64,000 nucleotides of DNA, taken from NCBI GenBank assembly GCA_934539585.1, contig CAKTCT010000011.1:11365-75364 (forward strand), given 5' to 3'. Within the stretch, counting starts at the first letter, position 1; the number at the start of each line of letters is the position of its first letter. The notes under the pieces were generated by a model. It had not been told where the DNA came from. It did not search any database and saw nothing but the letters and a program-made list of their open reading frames with translations. The stretch comes from an uncultured Oscillospiraceae bacterium (lineage in GTDB: Bacteria > Bacillota > Clostridia > Oscillospirales > Ruminococcaceae). Positions 16,835 through 26,077 of the stretch are shown here, piece by piece. The position numbers and the translations under genes were made by a program.

Positions 16835-17920
16835 ATGTCGAATCGTCTTTTTCAGGGCGTCGTCCATCAGATGCGCGACACCATCGACCGCGTCATCGGC
16901 GTGATCGATGAAACCGCCTCCATCATCGCGTGCAGCGACCTGTCCAAGATCGGAACCAACAGCGATTATTATGCGGCGGATTTCGGTGATTCCCACGATG
17001 TTTTTGTCCGGGACGGCTATACCTATAAGCCCTTCGGACCCCACATCAAGGCGGATTACGCCGTCTTTGTCGAGGGCTCCGATGAAATGGCCGCCCGCTA
17101 CGCCTCCATCCTGGCCATTTCCCTTTCCAGCATCAAGCAGTACTACGACGAAAAATACGACCGGAACAACTTCATCAAGAACGTGGTTCTGGACAACATC
17201 CTCCCCGGCGACATCTACATCAAGGCCCGGGAGCTTCACTTCAACATCGACGTCAACCGGGTGGCCTTGCTGATCCGGGTGGTTTCCACCAACGACGTTT
17301 CCGCCTATGAGGTCATCCAGAACCTCTTCCCGGACAAGCAGAAGGACTTCGTCTTCAACATCAGCGAAAACGACATCGTCCTCATCAAGGAGATCAAAGC
17401 CGGCATCGAGTCCAAGGACCTGGAAAAGCTGGCCCGCTCCATCGTGGACACCCTGAGCTCCGAGTTCTACACCAAAGCCGTGGTCGGCATCGGCACCTCC
17501 GTGGTCGGCGTCAAGGACCTGGCCCGCTCCTTCAAGGAGGCCCAGATCGCCCTGGAAGTCGGCAAGGTCTTCGATACCGACGAATCCATCGTCAGCTACG
17601 ACAACCTGGGCATCGCCCGGCTGATCTACCAGCTGCCCACCACCCTCTGCGAGACCTTCCTGAAAGAGGTCTTCAAGACCGGCTCCATCGACTCCCTGGA
17701 CCATGAAACCCTGTTCACCATCCACCGGTTCTTCGAGAACAACCTGAACGTTTCCGAGACCTCCCGGAAGCTCTTTGTCCACCGGAACACCCTGGTGTAC
17801 CGCCTGGAGAAGATCAAAAAGCTCACCGGCCTAGATCTCCGGGAATTTGACGATGCGATCATCTTCAAGATCGCCCTTATGGTCAAGAAATACCTGACCT
17901 CCAATCCGATGAAGTTCTAA
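16835..17920 (+). CDS. CdaR/PucR-family transcriptional regulator
   Basis: 361 residues. The C-terminal PucR-type helix-turn-helix (TIHRFFENNLNVSETSRKLFVHRNTLVYRLEKIKKLTGLDLREFDDAI) is unmistakable. The central region resembles the GGDEF-like domain found in CdaR proteins. The N-terminal about 100 residues may be a ligand-sensing domain. Family members respond to sugar acids, purines or amino acids; the effector here is unknown. It is a single-gene unit with its own terminator and an upstream repeat cluster that could be an autoregulatory site. Confidence 0.88.
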   Translation: MSNRLFQGVVHQMRDTIDRVIGVIDETASIIACSDLSKIGTNSDYYAADFGDSHDVFVRDGYTYKPFGPHIKADYAVFVEGSDEMAARYASILAISLSSIKQYYDEKYDRNNFIKNVVLDNILPGDIYIKARELHFNIDVNRVALLIRVVSTNDVSAYEVIQNLFPDKQKDFVFNISENDIVLIKEIKAGIESKDLEKLARSIVDTLSSEFYTKAVVGIGTSVVGVKDLARSFKEAQIALEVGKVFDTDESIVSYDNLGIARLIYQLPTTLCETFLKEVFKTGSIDSLDHETLFTIHRFFENNLNVSETSRKLFVHRNTLVYRLEKIKKLTGLDLREFDDAIIFKIALMVKKYLTSNPMKF

Positions 17921-17948
17921 TGAATCCCGGCGGCTTCCGCCGGTTCAG

Positions 17949-18003
17949 CCGGGGCCCTCGGCGGTTTCCGCCTAAAGAAAGAGAGGGCCCCGGATTTCTT
18001 TTG
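17949..18003 (+). terminator. Rho-independent terminator after the CdaR-like gene
   Basis: An 11-bp perfect stem (17949-17959 with 17983-17993) is followed by ATTTCTTTT. The loop is long (23 bases) and contains a smaller GGCGG/CCGCC hairpin. Confidence 0.8.
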
Positions 18004-18040
18004 CAGCAAAATCCATGGGCGCGAGAAAGGATGCGGGTAC

Positions 18041-18727
18041 ATGATTGATCTGATCGACGTCTCTTTTTCCTATGACAATGGGACCGAGGCGCTGCACAAC
18101 GTCAACCTCCGGGTGGATAACGGAGAATTCGCCTTTATCGTCGGCTCCTCCGGCGCGGGCAAAAGCTCCATTATCAAGCTCCTCCTCCGGGAGACCCAGG
18201 CCACCGAGGGCACGGTCATTGTCAACGGCTACAACTTGAATCGGATGAAAAGCAGCCAGATTCCCAAATTCCGCCGGAGCATCGGCGTGGTGTTCCAGGA
18301 TTTCCGGCTGATTCCCAATATGACGGTCTACGACAACGTAGCGTTCAGCCTCCGGGTGACGGACGCCTCCACCAAACTGATCCGTCAGCAGGTCCCCTAC
18401 ACCCTGGAGCTTATGGAGCTCCAGGATAAAGCGCGGAAGTACCCCTATGAGCTCTCCGGCGGCGAGCAGCAGCGGGTGGCCCTGGCCAGAGCTCTGGTCA
18501 ACGACCCGCCCCTGATCATCGCCGACGAGCCCACCGGCAACATCGACCCGGAATTCTCCTACGAGATCGTGGAGATGCTCCGGGCCATCAACCGCTGCGG
18601 CACCACCATTGTAATGGTCACACACGAGCACGAAATGGTCAAATATTTCGGCGGACGCACCATCAACATCGAGGACGGCGTCGTGGTCTTTGACGATTAC
18701 ATAGGAGGAGCCAATGCGAGCAAGTAG
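18041..18727 (+). CDS. ftsE: Cell-division ATP-binding protein FtsE
   Basis: 228 residues of an ABC ATPase: Walker A GSSGAGKSS, Q-loop VFQDFRL, signature LSGGEQQRVALARAL, Walker B PLIIADEPTGNID and the H-loop VTHEHEM. FtsEX couples ATP hydrolysis to activation of cell-wall hydrolases at the septum. It overlaps ftsX by 14 bp and ends with TAG. Confidence 0.97.
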   Translation: MIDLIDVSFSYDNGTEALHNVNLRVDNGEFAFIVGSSGAGKSSIIKLLLRETQATEGTVIVNGYNLNRMKSSQIPKFRRSIGVVFQDFRLIPNMTVYDNVAFSLRVTDASTKLIRQQVPYTLELMELQDKARKYPYELSGGEQQRVALARALVNDPPLIIADEPTGNIDPEFSYEIVEMLRAINRCGTTIVMVTHEHEMVKYFGGRTINIEDGVVVFDDYIGGANASK

Positions 18728-19619
18728 TTTTCGGTACTTAGTAAAAAGCGGCGTGAAAAATCTCTGGAACAACCGGATGATGACCATTGCCTCGGTGGGC
18801 ACCCTCATCGCCTGCCTCCTCATCGTGGGCTTCGCCGTTTTGTTCAGCATCAACGTGGACAGCATCGTGGAGTACATGGGCCAGCAGAACGAGATCGTGG
18901 TCTTCATGGACCTGGACACTCCCGACGAATACATGACCCTTATGAAAGACGACCTGGCGGCCCTGGACGGCCTGGGAGCGATCACCTACATCTCCCGGGA
19001 CGAAGCCTTCGCGGAGTACAAGGCCAAGCTGGGGGACAAGGCCGACATCCTGGACGGCATGGAGGATAACCATTACCTCCCCGCCAGCTTCCGCGCCAAG
19101 ATCGCCGACCCGGAGAAGGTGGACGTCCTCATGACCTCCATCCGCCGGATGGACTACGTGGACGAGGTCCAGGCCCCCACGGACCTGGCCAAGACCCTGG
19201 TCAGCATCCGCCGGATGGTCAACACCCTGGGCGGAGCCGTCATTGCGGCCCTGGTGGCCGTTTCTCTGGTCATCATCACCAATACCATCCGGGCCTCGGT
19301 GTTCAACCGCCGGAAAGAGATCAACATCATGAAATACGTGGGCGCCACCAACACCTTCATCCGGATTCCCTTCCTGGTGGAGGGGGTGCTCCTGGGCATT
19401 ATCGCGGCCCTGGTGGCCTACCTGGCCATCTGGGGCGGCTATACGGTGTTCCTCCGGGCCATGTCCACGGAGTCCACCTCCTGGCTGGCCTCCATCACCC
19501 AGCATGTGGTGCCTTTCCAGAGCGTTTCCGCCAAGCTGATGGGCTGCTTCCTCCTGGCCGGCGTGCTTACCGGCGGCCTGGGCAGCACCTTCAGTATGCG
19601 GGGACACCTGAAGGTCTGA
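18714..19619 (+). CDS. ftsX: Cell-division protein FtsX
   Basis: 301 residues with four transmembrane segments: one near residues 20-45 (SVGTLIACLLIVGFAVLFSI), then a large extracellular loop, then three in the C-terminal half. The conserved FtsX region KEINIMKYVGATNTFIRIPFLVEG is present. It is the membrane partner of FtsE, and the extracellular loop contacts the coiled-coil hydrolase activator encoded next. AGGAGG precedes the ATG, inside the ftsE 3' end. Confidence 0.96.
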   Translation: MRASSFRYLVKSGVKNLWNNRMMTIASVGTLIACLLIVGFAVLFSINVDSIVEYMGQQNEIVVFMDLDTPDEYMTLMKDDLAALDGLGAITYISRDEAFAEYKAKLGDKADILDGMEDNHYLPASFRAKIADPEKVDVLMTSIRRMDYVDEVQAPTDLAKTLVSIRRMVNTLGGAVIAALVAVSLVIITNTIRASVFNRRKEINIMKYVGATNTFIRIPFLVEGVLLGIIAALVAYLAIWGGYTVFLRAMSTESTSWLASITQHVVPFQSVSAKLMGCFLLAGVLTGGLGSTFSMRGHLKV

Positions 19620-19633
19620 CGGGAGGCGGCAGT

Positions 19634-20857
19634 ATGCGCGGAAAACGAAGCGCCGCCCTGCTTCTGGCCCTGCTGGTAGCCGCGGCGGGACTTTACTCCG
19701 ATTTCGGCAGGGAAGTCCCCACGGTCAGCGCCACCCTGACCTCCCAGAAATCCGACCTGGAAGCCCAGAAGGCCCGGATTCAGAAGGAGCTGGCCCAGAT
19801 CGAGGCCGACCTGAAAGCCACCAGAAACAGCATTGCGGAGCAGGAGCAGTACCAGGCCGCCCTTGCCCAGAAGATCAAGCTGAACCAGGACAAGCTGACC
19901 GTCATGGAGCAGGAGCTCACCGCCCTCTCCGAGGAGCTTTCCGAAAAAGAAGCCGAGCTTGCCCAAAAGGAAACGGAGATCGCCGGCAAAGAAGCGGAGA
20001 TTTCCGACGCCTACGAGCAGTACAAGCAGCGGATGCGCGTCACCTATATGACCGGGGAGACTTCCGCTCTGGAGATGCTCTTTTCCGCCGACAGCTTCGC
20101 GGATTTCCTCACTAACATCGAGATGATGAAGGCCATCGCCGCCCACGACGCGGACCTGGTGGACTCCCTGGAAAGCCAGAAATCCCAGCTGCAATCCGCC
20201 CGGACCAACCTGGAGCAGACCAAAGCCGAGCTGGAGGAGCAGCAGGCCGCCGTCGCCGCCAGCCGCGCGGAGATGGAAGCCGCCAACCAGCAGCTCCAGG
20301 CCGACTATGAGGAAAGCAAGACCGCTACCCAGGACCTGGAACAGGAGCGGAAAAACTTTGAAGCCAACCGGGCCCAGCGCCAGAAGGAAGCCAAGGAGAT
20401 CGACAACGAGATCCAGAGCATCCTGGCGGAGATCGCCCGGCAGAACACCGGCAGCGGCATCATCACCGAACAGGGCTTCCTCTGGCCCCTGCCGGGATAT
20501 TCCAACGTAAACTCCGGCTACGGCTGGCGCTGGGACAACTCGGACTTCCACACAGGCCTGGACCTGGGGGGCTCCGGGGTCTACGGCGCCAATATCGTGG
20601 CGGCCAAGTCCGGGGTAGTGGTCAGCTCCATGACCCACTGGAGCTACGGCAACAATGTGGTCATCAACCACGGCGATGGCTATGTCACCCTCTACGCCCA
20701 CTGCTCCCAGCTGCTGGTCAGGCCCGGGGACACCGTGACCCAGGGTCAAATCATCGCCAAGGTGGGTGCAACGGGCAACGTCACCGGCCCCCACCTTCAC
20801 TTTGAAGTCTATTATAACGGCGTTCGCCAGAATCCCGCCGGACTGATCCGGTACTGA
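19634..20857 (+). CDS. EnvC-like murein hydrolase activator, M23 peptidase domain (copy 1)
   Basis: 407 residues. A signal peptide (RSAALLLALLVAAAGLYSDF) is followed by a long coiled coil (about 35-265) and a C-terminal LytM/M23 domain. The zinc ligands appear intact (HTGLDLG, HC in LYAHCSQ, GPHLHFEV), so it may be an active endopeptidase rather than only an activator. It lies 14 bp after ftsX and is the expected FtsX partner. Confidence 0.93.
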   Translation: MRGKRSAALLLALLVAAAGLYSDFGREVPTVSATLTSQKSDLEAQKARIQKELAQIEADLKATRNSIAEQEQYQAALAQKIKLNQDKLTVMEQELTALSEELSEKEAELAQKETEIAGKEAEISDAYEQYKQRMRVTYMTGETSALEMLFSADSFADFLTNIEMMKAIAAHDADLVDSLESQKSQLQSARTNLEQTKAELEEQQAAVAASRAEMEAANQQLQADYEESKTATQDLEQERKNFEANRAQRQKEAKEIDNEIQSILAEIARQNTGSGIITEQGFLWPLPGYSNVNSGYGWRWDNSDFHTGLDLGGSGVYGANIVAAKSGVVVSSMTHWSYGNNVVINHGDGYVTLYAHCSQLLVRPGDTVTQGQIIAKVGATGNVTGPHLHFEVYYNGVRQNPAGLIRY

Positions 20858-20879
20858 CCCTTGGGAAAGGAGCGTTTTT

Positions 20880-22076
20880 ATGAAATTCCGGAAAATCGCC
20901 GCCGCCACCGCCGCCTTTGTGGTGGCCCTGACGGCCGTCACCTACTCCGCGCCGGAGGCGGAGGTCCACGCGGCCTCCCTTTCCAACCTGCAAACCGAAA
21001 AGCAGAAGCTCCAGGCAGAGATCAACCAAGTTACCAAAGAACTGAAGGAAGCCAAAAACGACCTGGCCAAAGAGGCCCAGTACCAGGCGTCCCTGTCCCA
21101 GCAGATCAAGCTGAACCTCCAGAAGGTGGAGGTCATGAGCCAGGAGCTGACCATCCTGGGCGAAGAACTGGACCAGAAGGAGCTGGAGCTGGAGGAGACC
21201 TCCCAGGAGCTGGACCAGAAGGAGCAGGAGATCGACAGCACCTACGAGCAGTACAAGCAGCGGATGCGGGTCATGTACATGGCGGGGGAGACCTCCACCC
21301 TGGAAATGCTTTTCGCCGCCGACAGCTTCGCGGATTTCCTCACCAATATCGAGATGATGAAGGCCATCACCGCCCACGACACCGAGCTCCTGGACACCCT
21401 GGAGGTCCAGAAGCGGAGCATTACCAACCAGAAGACCCAGGTGGAGCGGCTGAAAGCCGAGATTCAGGAGCAGCAGGCCCAGGTCACGGCCAGCAAAGCC
21501 GACCTGGAGCAGACCAACCAGCAGCTCCAGACCGCCTATGAAGAAAGCAAGACCGCCATGCAGGACATCGAGCTGGAAAAACAGCAGTACGAGGCCAACC
21601 TGGCGGAGAAAAACAAGCAGGCCGCCCAGGTCCAGAGCGAGATCGACGCCATTTACGCCGCCCTGGCCGCCAGCAGCTCCAGCAGCTCCACCATGAAGGA
21701 CGGCAAGTTCATCTGGCCGCTGCCGGGATACACCTACATCACCTCCGGATATGGCGCCCGCTGGGGCTCCACCCACACCGGCATCGACATCAGCGGCGGC
21801 GGATGCTACGGCGCGGGGATCGTTGCGGCGGCCTCCGGCACCGTGATCCGGGCGGCCACCCATTGGAGCTACGGCAACTACGTCATCGTGGACCACGGCG
21901 GTGGATACACCACCCTCTACGCCCACTGCTCCAAGCTGCTGGTCAGCGTGGGCCAGAACGTAGCCGCCGGGGAAAAGATCGCCCTGGTGGGCTCCACCGG
22001 CCAGTCCACCGGCCCGCACCTCCATTTTGAGGTGCGGATCAACGGCAAGACCCAGAACCCCCGGAACTTTGTCTGA
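20880..22076 (+). CDS. EnvC-like murein hydrolase activator, M23 peptidase domain (copy 2)
   Basis: 398 residues, a clear paralogue of the preceding gene with the same order: signal peptide, coiled coil (about 30-260), LytM/M23 domain with HTGIDISG, LYAHCSKLL and GPHLHFEV. The stretch TYEQYKQRMRVMYMAGETS...LEMLFAADSFADFLTNIEMMKAI is nearly identical to copy 1, while the N-terminal half has diverged. It is the last gene before a strong terminator. Two adjacent activators suggest a split of roles in septation, or FtsEX-dependent and -independent forms. Confidence 0.93.
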   Translation: MKFRKIAAATAAFVVALTAVTYSAPEAEVHAASLSNLQTEKQKLQAEINQVTKELKEAKNDLAKEAQYQASLSQQIKLNLQKVEVMSQELTILGEELDQKELELEETSQELDQKEQEIDSTYEQYKQRMRVMYMAGETSTLEMLFAADSFADFLTNIEMMKAITAHDTELLDTLEVQKRSITNQKTQVERLKAEIQEQQAQVTASKADLEQTNQQLQTAYEESKTAMQDIELEKQQYEANLAEKNKQAAQVQSEIDAIYAALAASSSSSSTMKDGKFIWPLPGYTYITSGYGARWGSTHTGIDISGGGCYGAGIVAAASGTVIRAATHWSYGNYVIVDHGGGYTTLYAHCSKLLVSVGQNVAAGEKIALVGSTGQSTGPHLHFEVRINGKTQNPRNFV

Positions 22077-22135
22077 GAAAGTTCAGAAAATGTTTTCACC
22101 CACCCCGAAAAAATGCTCATATTTTTGTAGAGAAT

Positions 22136-22169
22136 AAAAACAGGAGCGAGTGGATTCGCTCCTGTTTTT
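22136..22169 (+). terminator. Strong terminator of the ftsEX cluster
   Basis: A 14-bp perfect stem (22136-22149 with 22156-22169, six-base loop) with A-tract and T-tract built into the arms. It could act in both directions. Confidence 0.93.
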
Positions 22170-22234
22170 GCGGGACGTTTTTCCGCTGCGGAACGTCTCC
22201 GGCACAATTGACGCAGAGGAGAAAAGAGGCATCC

Positions 22235-23425
22235 ATGAACAAGAAGGTTTCCCTTGGGGCGGCGATCTGCTTTATGGCCATAGCGGCAGCCGTTACCTTC
22301 ACCATTACCATGTATTTTTCCCTGAACATCTTCAACTCCAAAATCGCCAACGTCACCGAGCGGGACAACTTCTACGACAAGATCGAGGAGATCGACACCA
22401 TCGTCCGCAACAACTTCCTGGACCCCATCGACGAGGACCAGCTGATGGACTCCGTGGCCGACGGCTACATGGCGGGCCTGGACGATCCCTACGCCCGCTA
22501 CATGAACCAGGAGGAGTATAAAGCCTACCAGATGGACAACGCCGGCGAGCTTGTAGGCATCGGCGTCACCGTCCGGATGGACGACAGCGGCTACATCCTG
22601 GTGGACAGCGTGGAGGAAGGCTCCCCTGCGGAAAACGCCGGCATCCTGGCCGGAGACCTGATCATCAGGGTCGGCGACGTGGACGTCCTCACAGCAGGCT
22701 ATTCCGAATCGGTCAGCGCCGTCCGGGGCGAGGAGGGGACCACGGTCCAGCTCACCGTCCGCCGGGATAACGAGGACATCCAGCTGGAAGCCGTGCGGAA
22801 GCTGATCAAATCCACCACCATCAGCTACCGGATGATCGGCGAGGACGGCTATATCCACATCTCCAAGTTCAACGAGACCACCGCCTCCGACTTCAAAAAC
22901 GCCGTAGCCGACCTGCGCTCCCAGGGCGCCACCGGCCTGATTTTCGACGTCCGGAACAACCCCGGCGGCCTTCTGGACAGTGTGGCCGAAGTCCTGGATT
23001 ACCTCCTCCCCGAGGGCCCCATCGTCTCCGCCACCAACAAGAAAGGCGAGACCCGGGTGCTCTATGAGTCCGACGCAAACTCCGTGGACCTGCCCATGAT
23101 CGTCCTCTGCAACGGCGAAACCGCCAGCGCCGGCGAGCTGTTCTCCGCCGCCCTCCGGGACTACAAAAAAGCGGAGCTGGTGGGCGTCAACACCTACGGC
23201 AAAGGCATCATGCAGACCGCCTACACCCTGGCCGACGGCTCGGCCCTGAGCCTGACCACCGACTACTACAACCCGCCCTCCGGCATCAACTTCCACGGCG
23301 TGGGACTGAAGCCCGACTACGAGGTCAAGCTCACCGCCGACCAGGAACTGAACATCTTCTCCCTGGACGAAAACACCGACCCCCAGCTCCAAAAGGCCAT
23401 CACCGTGCTGAATTCCCAGAAATAA
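22235..23425 (+). CDS. S41-family C-terminal processing peptidase (CtpA-like)
   Basis: 396 residues. An N-terminal membrane anchor (SLGAAICFMAIAAAVTFTITMYF) is followed by an N-terminal helical part, a PDZ domain (GIGVTVRMDDSGYILVDSVEEGSPAENAGI) and the S41 protease domain. The catalytic Ser lies in NGETASAGELF and the catalytic Lys in NTYGKGIMQT. It degrades or processes exported proteins; CtpA proteases often regulate cell-wall hydrolases, consistent with its place after the EnvC pair. The ATG at 22235 is used; an in-frame TTG at 22208 has no good ribosome-binding site. Confidence 0.93.
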   Translation: MNKKVSLGAAICFMAIAAAVTFTITMYFSLNIFNSKIANVTERDNFYDKIEEIDTIVRNNFLDPIDEDQLMDSVADGYMAGLDDPYARYMNQEEYKAYQMDNAGELVGIGVTVRMDDSGYILVDSVEEGSPAENAGILAGDLIIRVGDVDVLTAGYSESVSAVRGEEGTTVQLTVRRDNEDIQLEAVRKLIKSTTISYRMIGEDGYIHISKFNETTASDFKNAVADLRSQGATGLIFDVRNNPGGLLDSVAEVLDYLLPEGPIVSATNKKGETRVLYESDANSVDLPMIVLCNGETASAGELFSAALRDYKKAELVGVNTYGKGIMQTAYTLADGSALSLTTDYYNPPSGINFHGVGLKPDYEVKLTADQELNIFSLDENTDPQLQKAITVLNSQK

Positions 23426-23430
23426 CCCCG

Positions 23431-23467
23431 AAAGCGGACGTCCGACCTCCTCGGACGTCCGCTTTTT
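23431..23467 (+). terminator. Rho-independent terminator after the CtpA-like gene
   Basis: A 15-bp stem (AAAGCGGACGTCCGA with its complement, five-base loop) ends in TTTTT. Confidence 0.92.
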
Positions 23468-23474
23468 CGCCGGA

Positions 23475-23503
23475 TTGACAATCCGCACCGGTTGTGCTAT
23501 GAT
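23475..23503 (+). promoter_or_regulatory. Upstream promoter P1 of the phosphoglycerate mutase gene
   Basis: Perfect TTGACA (23475-23480), 17 bp, TATGAT (23498-23503) with an extended TG. It lies 190 bp before the gene. The transcript would carry a leader of about 180 nt containing P2. Confidence 0.82.
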
Positions 23504-23634
23504 AAAAGTACCGTATTCTGTTCAAATACGAATGTGTTTGATGGAAAAACAAAAGCGGCAATCCGTCCATGACTTACGCGGCAGACTGACATGTGTGTGC
23601 ATAGGAAATACATAAATAAATTATGTGCTTTCTA

Positions 23635-23663
23635 TTGACGTACACTTTAAAATCTGCTATAAT
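23635..23663 (+). promoter_or_regulatory. Proximal promoter P2 of the phosphoglycerate mutase gene
   Basis: TTGACG (23635-23640), 17 bp, perfect TATAAT (23658-23663) preceded by TG. The start site would be about 20 nt before the ATG, leaving just room for the ribosome-binding site. Confidence 0.88.
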
Positions 23664-23691
23664 AAGGAACGGATTTTTATGAGGTGGATTC

Positions 23692-24894
23692 ATGAAATAT
23701 CTGGTACTGCTCTGCGACGGCATGGCGGATACCCCCGTCCCCGAACTGGGCGGGAAGACCCCTATGGAAGCAGCGCAGAAGCCCAATATGGACGCTTTGG
23801 CCCGGGAGGCCCTGGTGGGAACCGCCAAAACCGTCCCTGACGGCATGAAGCCCGGCAGCGACGTGGCCAACCTTTCGGCCCTGGGATACCATCCCGCGGA
23901 CTGCTACACCGGCCGTTCCCCCCTGGAGGCCGCCAGCATCGGCGTTGACCTGGCCCCGGACGAGTACGCCATCCGCTGCAACCTGGTCACCCTCAGCGAC
24001 GAGCCCGCCTACGCGGACAAGTCCATGGTGGACTACTGCGCCGGGGACATCTCCACGGCGGAGGCCACGGAGCTGATCCATTTCCTGGCGGAGCACCTGC
24101 CGGAGGGGGTCAGGCTCTATCCCGGCGTCAGCTACCGCCACTGCCTGGTCTGGAAAAACCCGGCGGAGGACATCGGCGAGCTGACCCCGCCCCACGACAT
24201 CTCCGGCCAGAAGATCACTGGCCGCCTGCCCGATCCCGCCAAAGCCGGGGTCCTGCTGGAGCTGATGGAAAAGAGCTTCGACCTTCTCAAGAACCATCCC
24301 GTGAACCAGAAGCGGGTGGCGGAAGGGAAGCGCCCGGCCAATTCCATGTGGTTCTGGGGACAGGGCCGGAAGGCGGCGCTGCGGCCCTTCAAAGAGCTTT
24401 ACGGCCTCAATGCCAGCGTCATTTCCGCCGTGGACCTGATCAAGGGCATCGGCATCCTGGCCAAAATGGAGGTCCTGGACGTTCCCGGGGCCACGGGCTA
24501 CATCGACACCAACTTCGACGGCAAGGCCCAGGCGGCCATGGACGCCTTCGCCCGGGGCCAGGACCTGGTCTACGTCCACGTGGAGGCCCCCGACGAGTGC
24601 GGCCACCGGGGCGAAACGGCCAATAAGGTCCGTGCCATCGAGCTCATCGACGGGAAAATCCTGGGGCCGGTGCGGAAGGCCCTGGAGGCCCAGGGCGACT
24701 ACCGCATCCTGGTGCTCCCCGACCATCCCACGCCCCTGGCCATCCGGACCCATTCCTCAGAGCCGGTGCCGTACCTGATCTACGACAGCCGGGAAAAGCA
24801 TCCGGGGGTCGCCAGCTTCACCGAATCCACCGCCAGAGCGGCTGGGAACTATGAACCCGACGCCTCGGTCCTCATGAAAAGCCTGATTAAGTAA
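23692..24894 (+). CDS. apgM: Cofactor-independent phosphoglycerate mutase, archaeal (ApgM) type
   Basis: 400 residues of the alkaline-phosphatase-like superfamily. It interconverts 3- and 2-phosphoglycerate in glycolysis. The metal-binding N-terminus is VLLCDGMADTPVPELGGKTPME; the catalytic Ser lies in PGSDVANLSALGY. The C-terminal motifs HVEAPDECGHRGE and LVLPDHPTPLAIRTHS supply the remaining metal ligands. The length fits the archaeal-type enzyme (about 400 residues), not the 510-residue GpmI. GAGGTGG precedes the ATG. Confidence 0.93.
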   Translation: MKYLVLLCDGMADTPVPELGGKTPMEAAQKPNMDALAREALVGTAKTVPDGMKPGSDVANLSALGYHPADCYTGRSPLEAASIGVDLAPDEYAIRCNLVTLSDEPAYADKSMVDYCAGDISTAEATELIHFLAEHLPEGVRLYPGVSYRHCLVWKNPAEDIGELTPPHDISGQKITGRLPDPAKAGVLLELMEKSFDLLKNHPVNQKRVAEGKRPANSMWFWGQGRKAALRPFKELYGLNASVISAVDLIKGIGILAKMEVLDVPGATGYIDTNFDGKAQAAMDAFARGQDLVYVHVEAPDECGHRGETANKVRAIELIDGKILGPVRKALEAQGDYRILVLPDHPTPLAIRTHSSEPVPYLIYDSREKHPGVASFTESTARAAGNYEPDASVLMKSLIK

Positions 24895-24938
24895 CGGTCC
24901 CCGGCAGGTCCGGCGGGCCTGCGGAAAAGGTGACGTTT

Positions 24939-25853
24939 GTGCTGAAAGGCAAGAGGAAAGAGCTGGCGCTGGACGCGCTGCATTTGCTGCCGGGGACGTT
25001 TTTGTACGCCGCCGGAGTCTACTGTTTCACCGCCCCCAACGAGATCGCTCCCGGCGGGGTCAGCGGCATTTCCACCATGATCAACGCCCTGACGGACATC
25101 CCCATGGGCGTGCTGACCCTGGCCATCAATATCCCGCTGCTGCTGTTGGCCTTTTTCTTCGTGGGCCGGCGGTTCGCGGTGAAGACCCTGATCTCCATCG
25201 GGCTGATCTCGGTGTTCATGGACCTGGTCCTGGTCCACGTCCCGGTCTACCGGGGGGATATGATCCTGGGGGCCGTGTTCGGCGGCGTGTTCATGGGCGT
25301 GGGCCTGGCCCTGGTCTTTATGCGGGACTTCACCACCGGCGGCAGCGACATCGTGGCCCGGCTGGTCCAGACCCGGCGGCCGGACCTCCCCATGGGCCAG
25401 CTGATCCTGGTGGTGGACATCTGCGTGGTCCTGGCCTCGGGCTTTGTCTACGGCCGCATCGAGTCGGTGCTCTACGCCGGGATCACCATCTTTCTGTACA
25501 CCCGGGTGGTAGACTTTGTCCTCTACCGCAAGGGCAGCGGCAAGGTGATCTTCATCATTTCCCGCCAGGGCAGGGAGATCGCCCGCCGCATCATCCTGGA
25601 GTGCCACCGGGGCGTGACCATCCTGAACGGCAAGGGCGCCTATACCGGCATCCCCAGCAACGTCCTGATCGTGGCCATCCGCAGCCGGGACTATTACCGC
25701 CTGAAAACCGTCACGGAGTCCGTGGACGACCGGGCCTTCATCATCGCCTCGGACTGCGGCGAGATCCACGGCAACGGCTTCCGCCCCGGCGACCTCCCCG
25801 AAACCGCCGCCCCCGACTGGAATGGCGGCCTGACCGACGACCCCGCCGACTGA
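24939..25853 (+). CDS. YitT-family membrane protein (DUF161 + DUF2179)
   Basis: 304 residues. Five to six transmembrane segments (about 10-200) contain APNEIAPGGVSGISTMI and FTTGGSDIVARLV, the signature of the YitT repeats. The cytoplasmic C-terminal DUF2179 domain follows (GKVIFIISRQGREIARRIILE ... GAYTG). Function unknown; a transporter or regulator is usually assumed. The start is taken at GTG 24939 (AAGGTG upstream); GTG 24930 is possible. The last about 50 codons are duplicated, in decayed form, downstream. Confidence 0.88.
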   Translation: MLKGKRKELALDALHLLPGTFLYAAGVYCFTAPNEIAPGGVSGISTMINALTDIPMGVLTLAINIPLLLLAFFFVGRRFAVKTLISIGLISVFMDLVLVHVPVYRGDMILGAVFGGVFMGVGLALVFMRDFTTGGSDIVARLVQTRRPDLPMGQLILVVDICVVLASGFVYGRIESVLYAGITIFLYTRVVDFVLYRKGSGKVIFIISRQGREIARRIILECHRGVTILNGKGAYTGIPSNVLIVAIRSRDYYRLKTVTESVDDRAFIIASDCGEIHGNGFRPGDLPETAAPDWNGGLTDDPAD

Positions 25854-25925
25854 CCCCAGCAGCTCCAAAACTTCCCCTCCGCAATGGGACCACTCAAGCC
25901 CCACTGCGGAGGGATTTTGGCGTTC
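25692..25925 (+). repeat. yitT 3'-end repeat, copy 1 (intact original)
   Basis: The last about 50 codons of the YitT gene, its stop and its terminator form the unit that recurs in decayed form three more times over the next kilobase. Confidence 0.85.
25877..25919 (+). terminator. Rho-independent terminator after yitT
   Basis: CCCTCCGCA pairs perfectly with TGCGGAGGG, followed by ATTTT. The same hairpin reappears downstream in repeat copy 2 (about 26266-26309). Confidence 0.82.
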
Positions 25926-26077
25926 CAAGAAATTTTGTGCCCAAAAATCCGCAGAATACCAATCCGGGCATTATCGTTTGAATTCCGAACTTATAGAACC
26001 CCGTCGGGAAGCCACCTTTTGCAATCCGAAGTCCGCAGCAGTCTGCCGGACCCAATTTTTCTACCCCGACACCTCCT

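Noticed and set aside
23541..23615. A 24-codon short frame in the leader between the two promoters of the phosphoglycerate mutase gene
   Set aside because: No Shine-Dalgarno and no recognisable peptide; mentioned only as a possibility.
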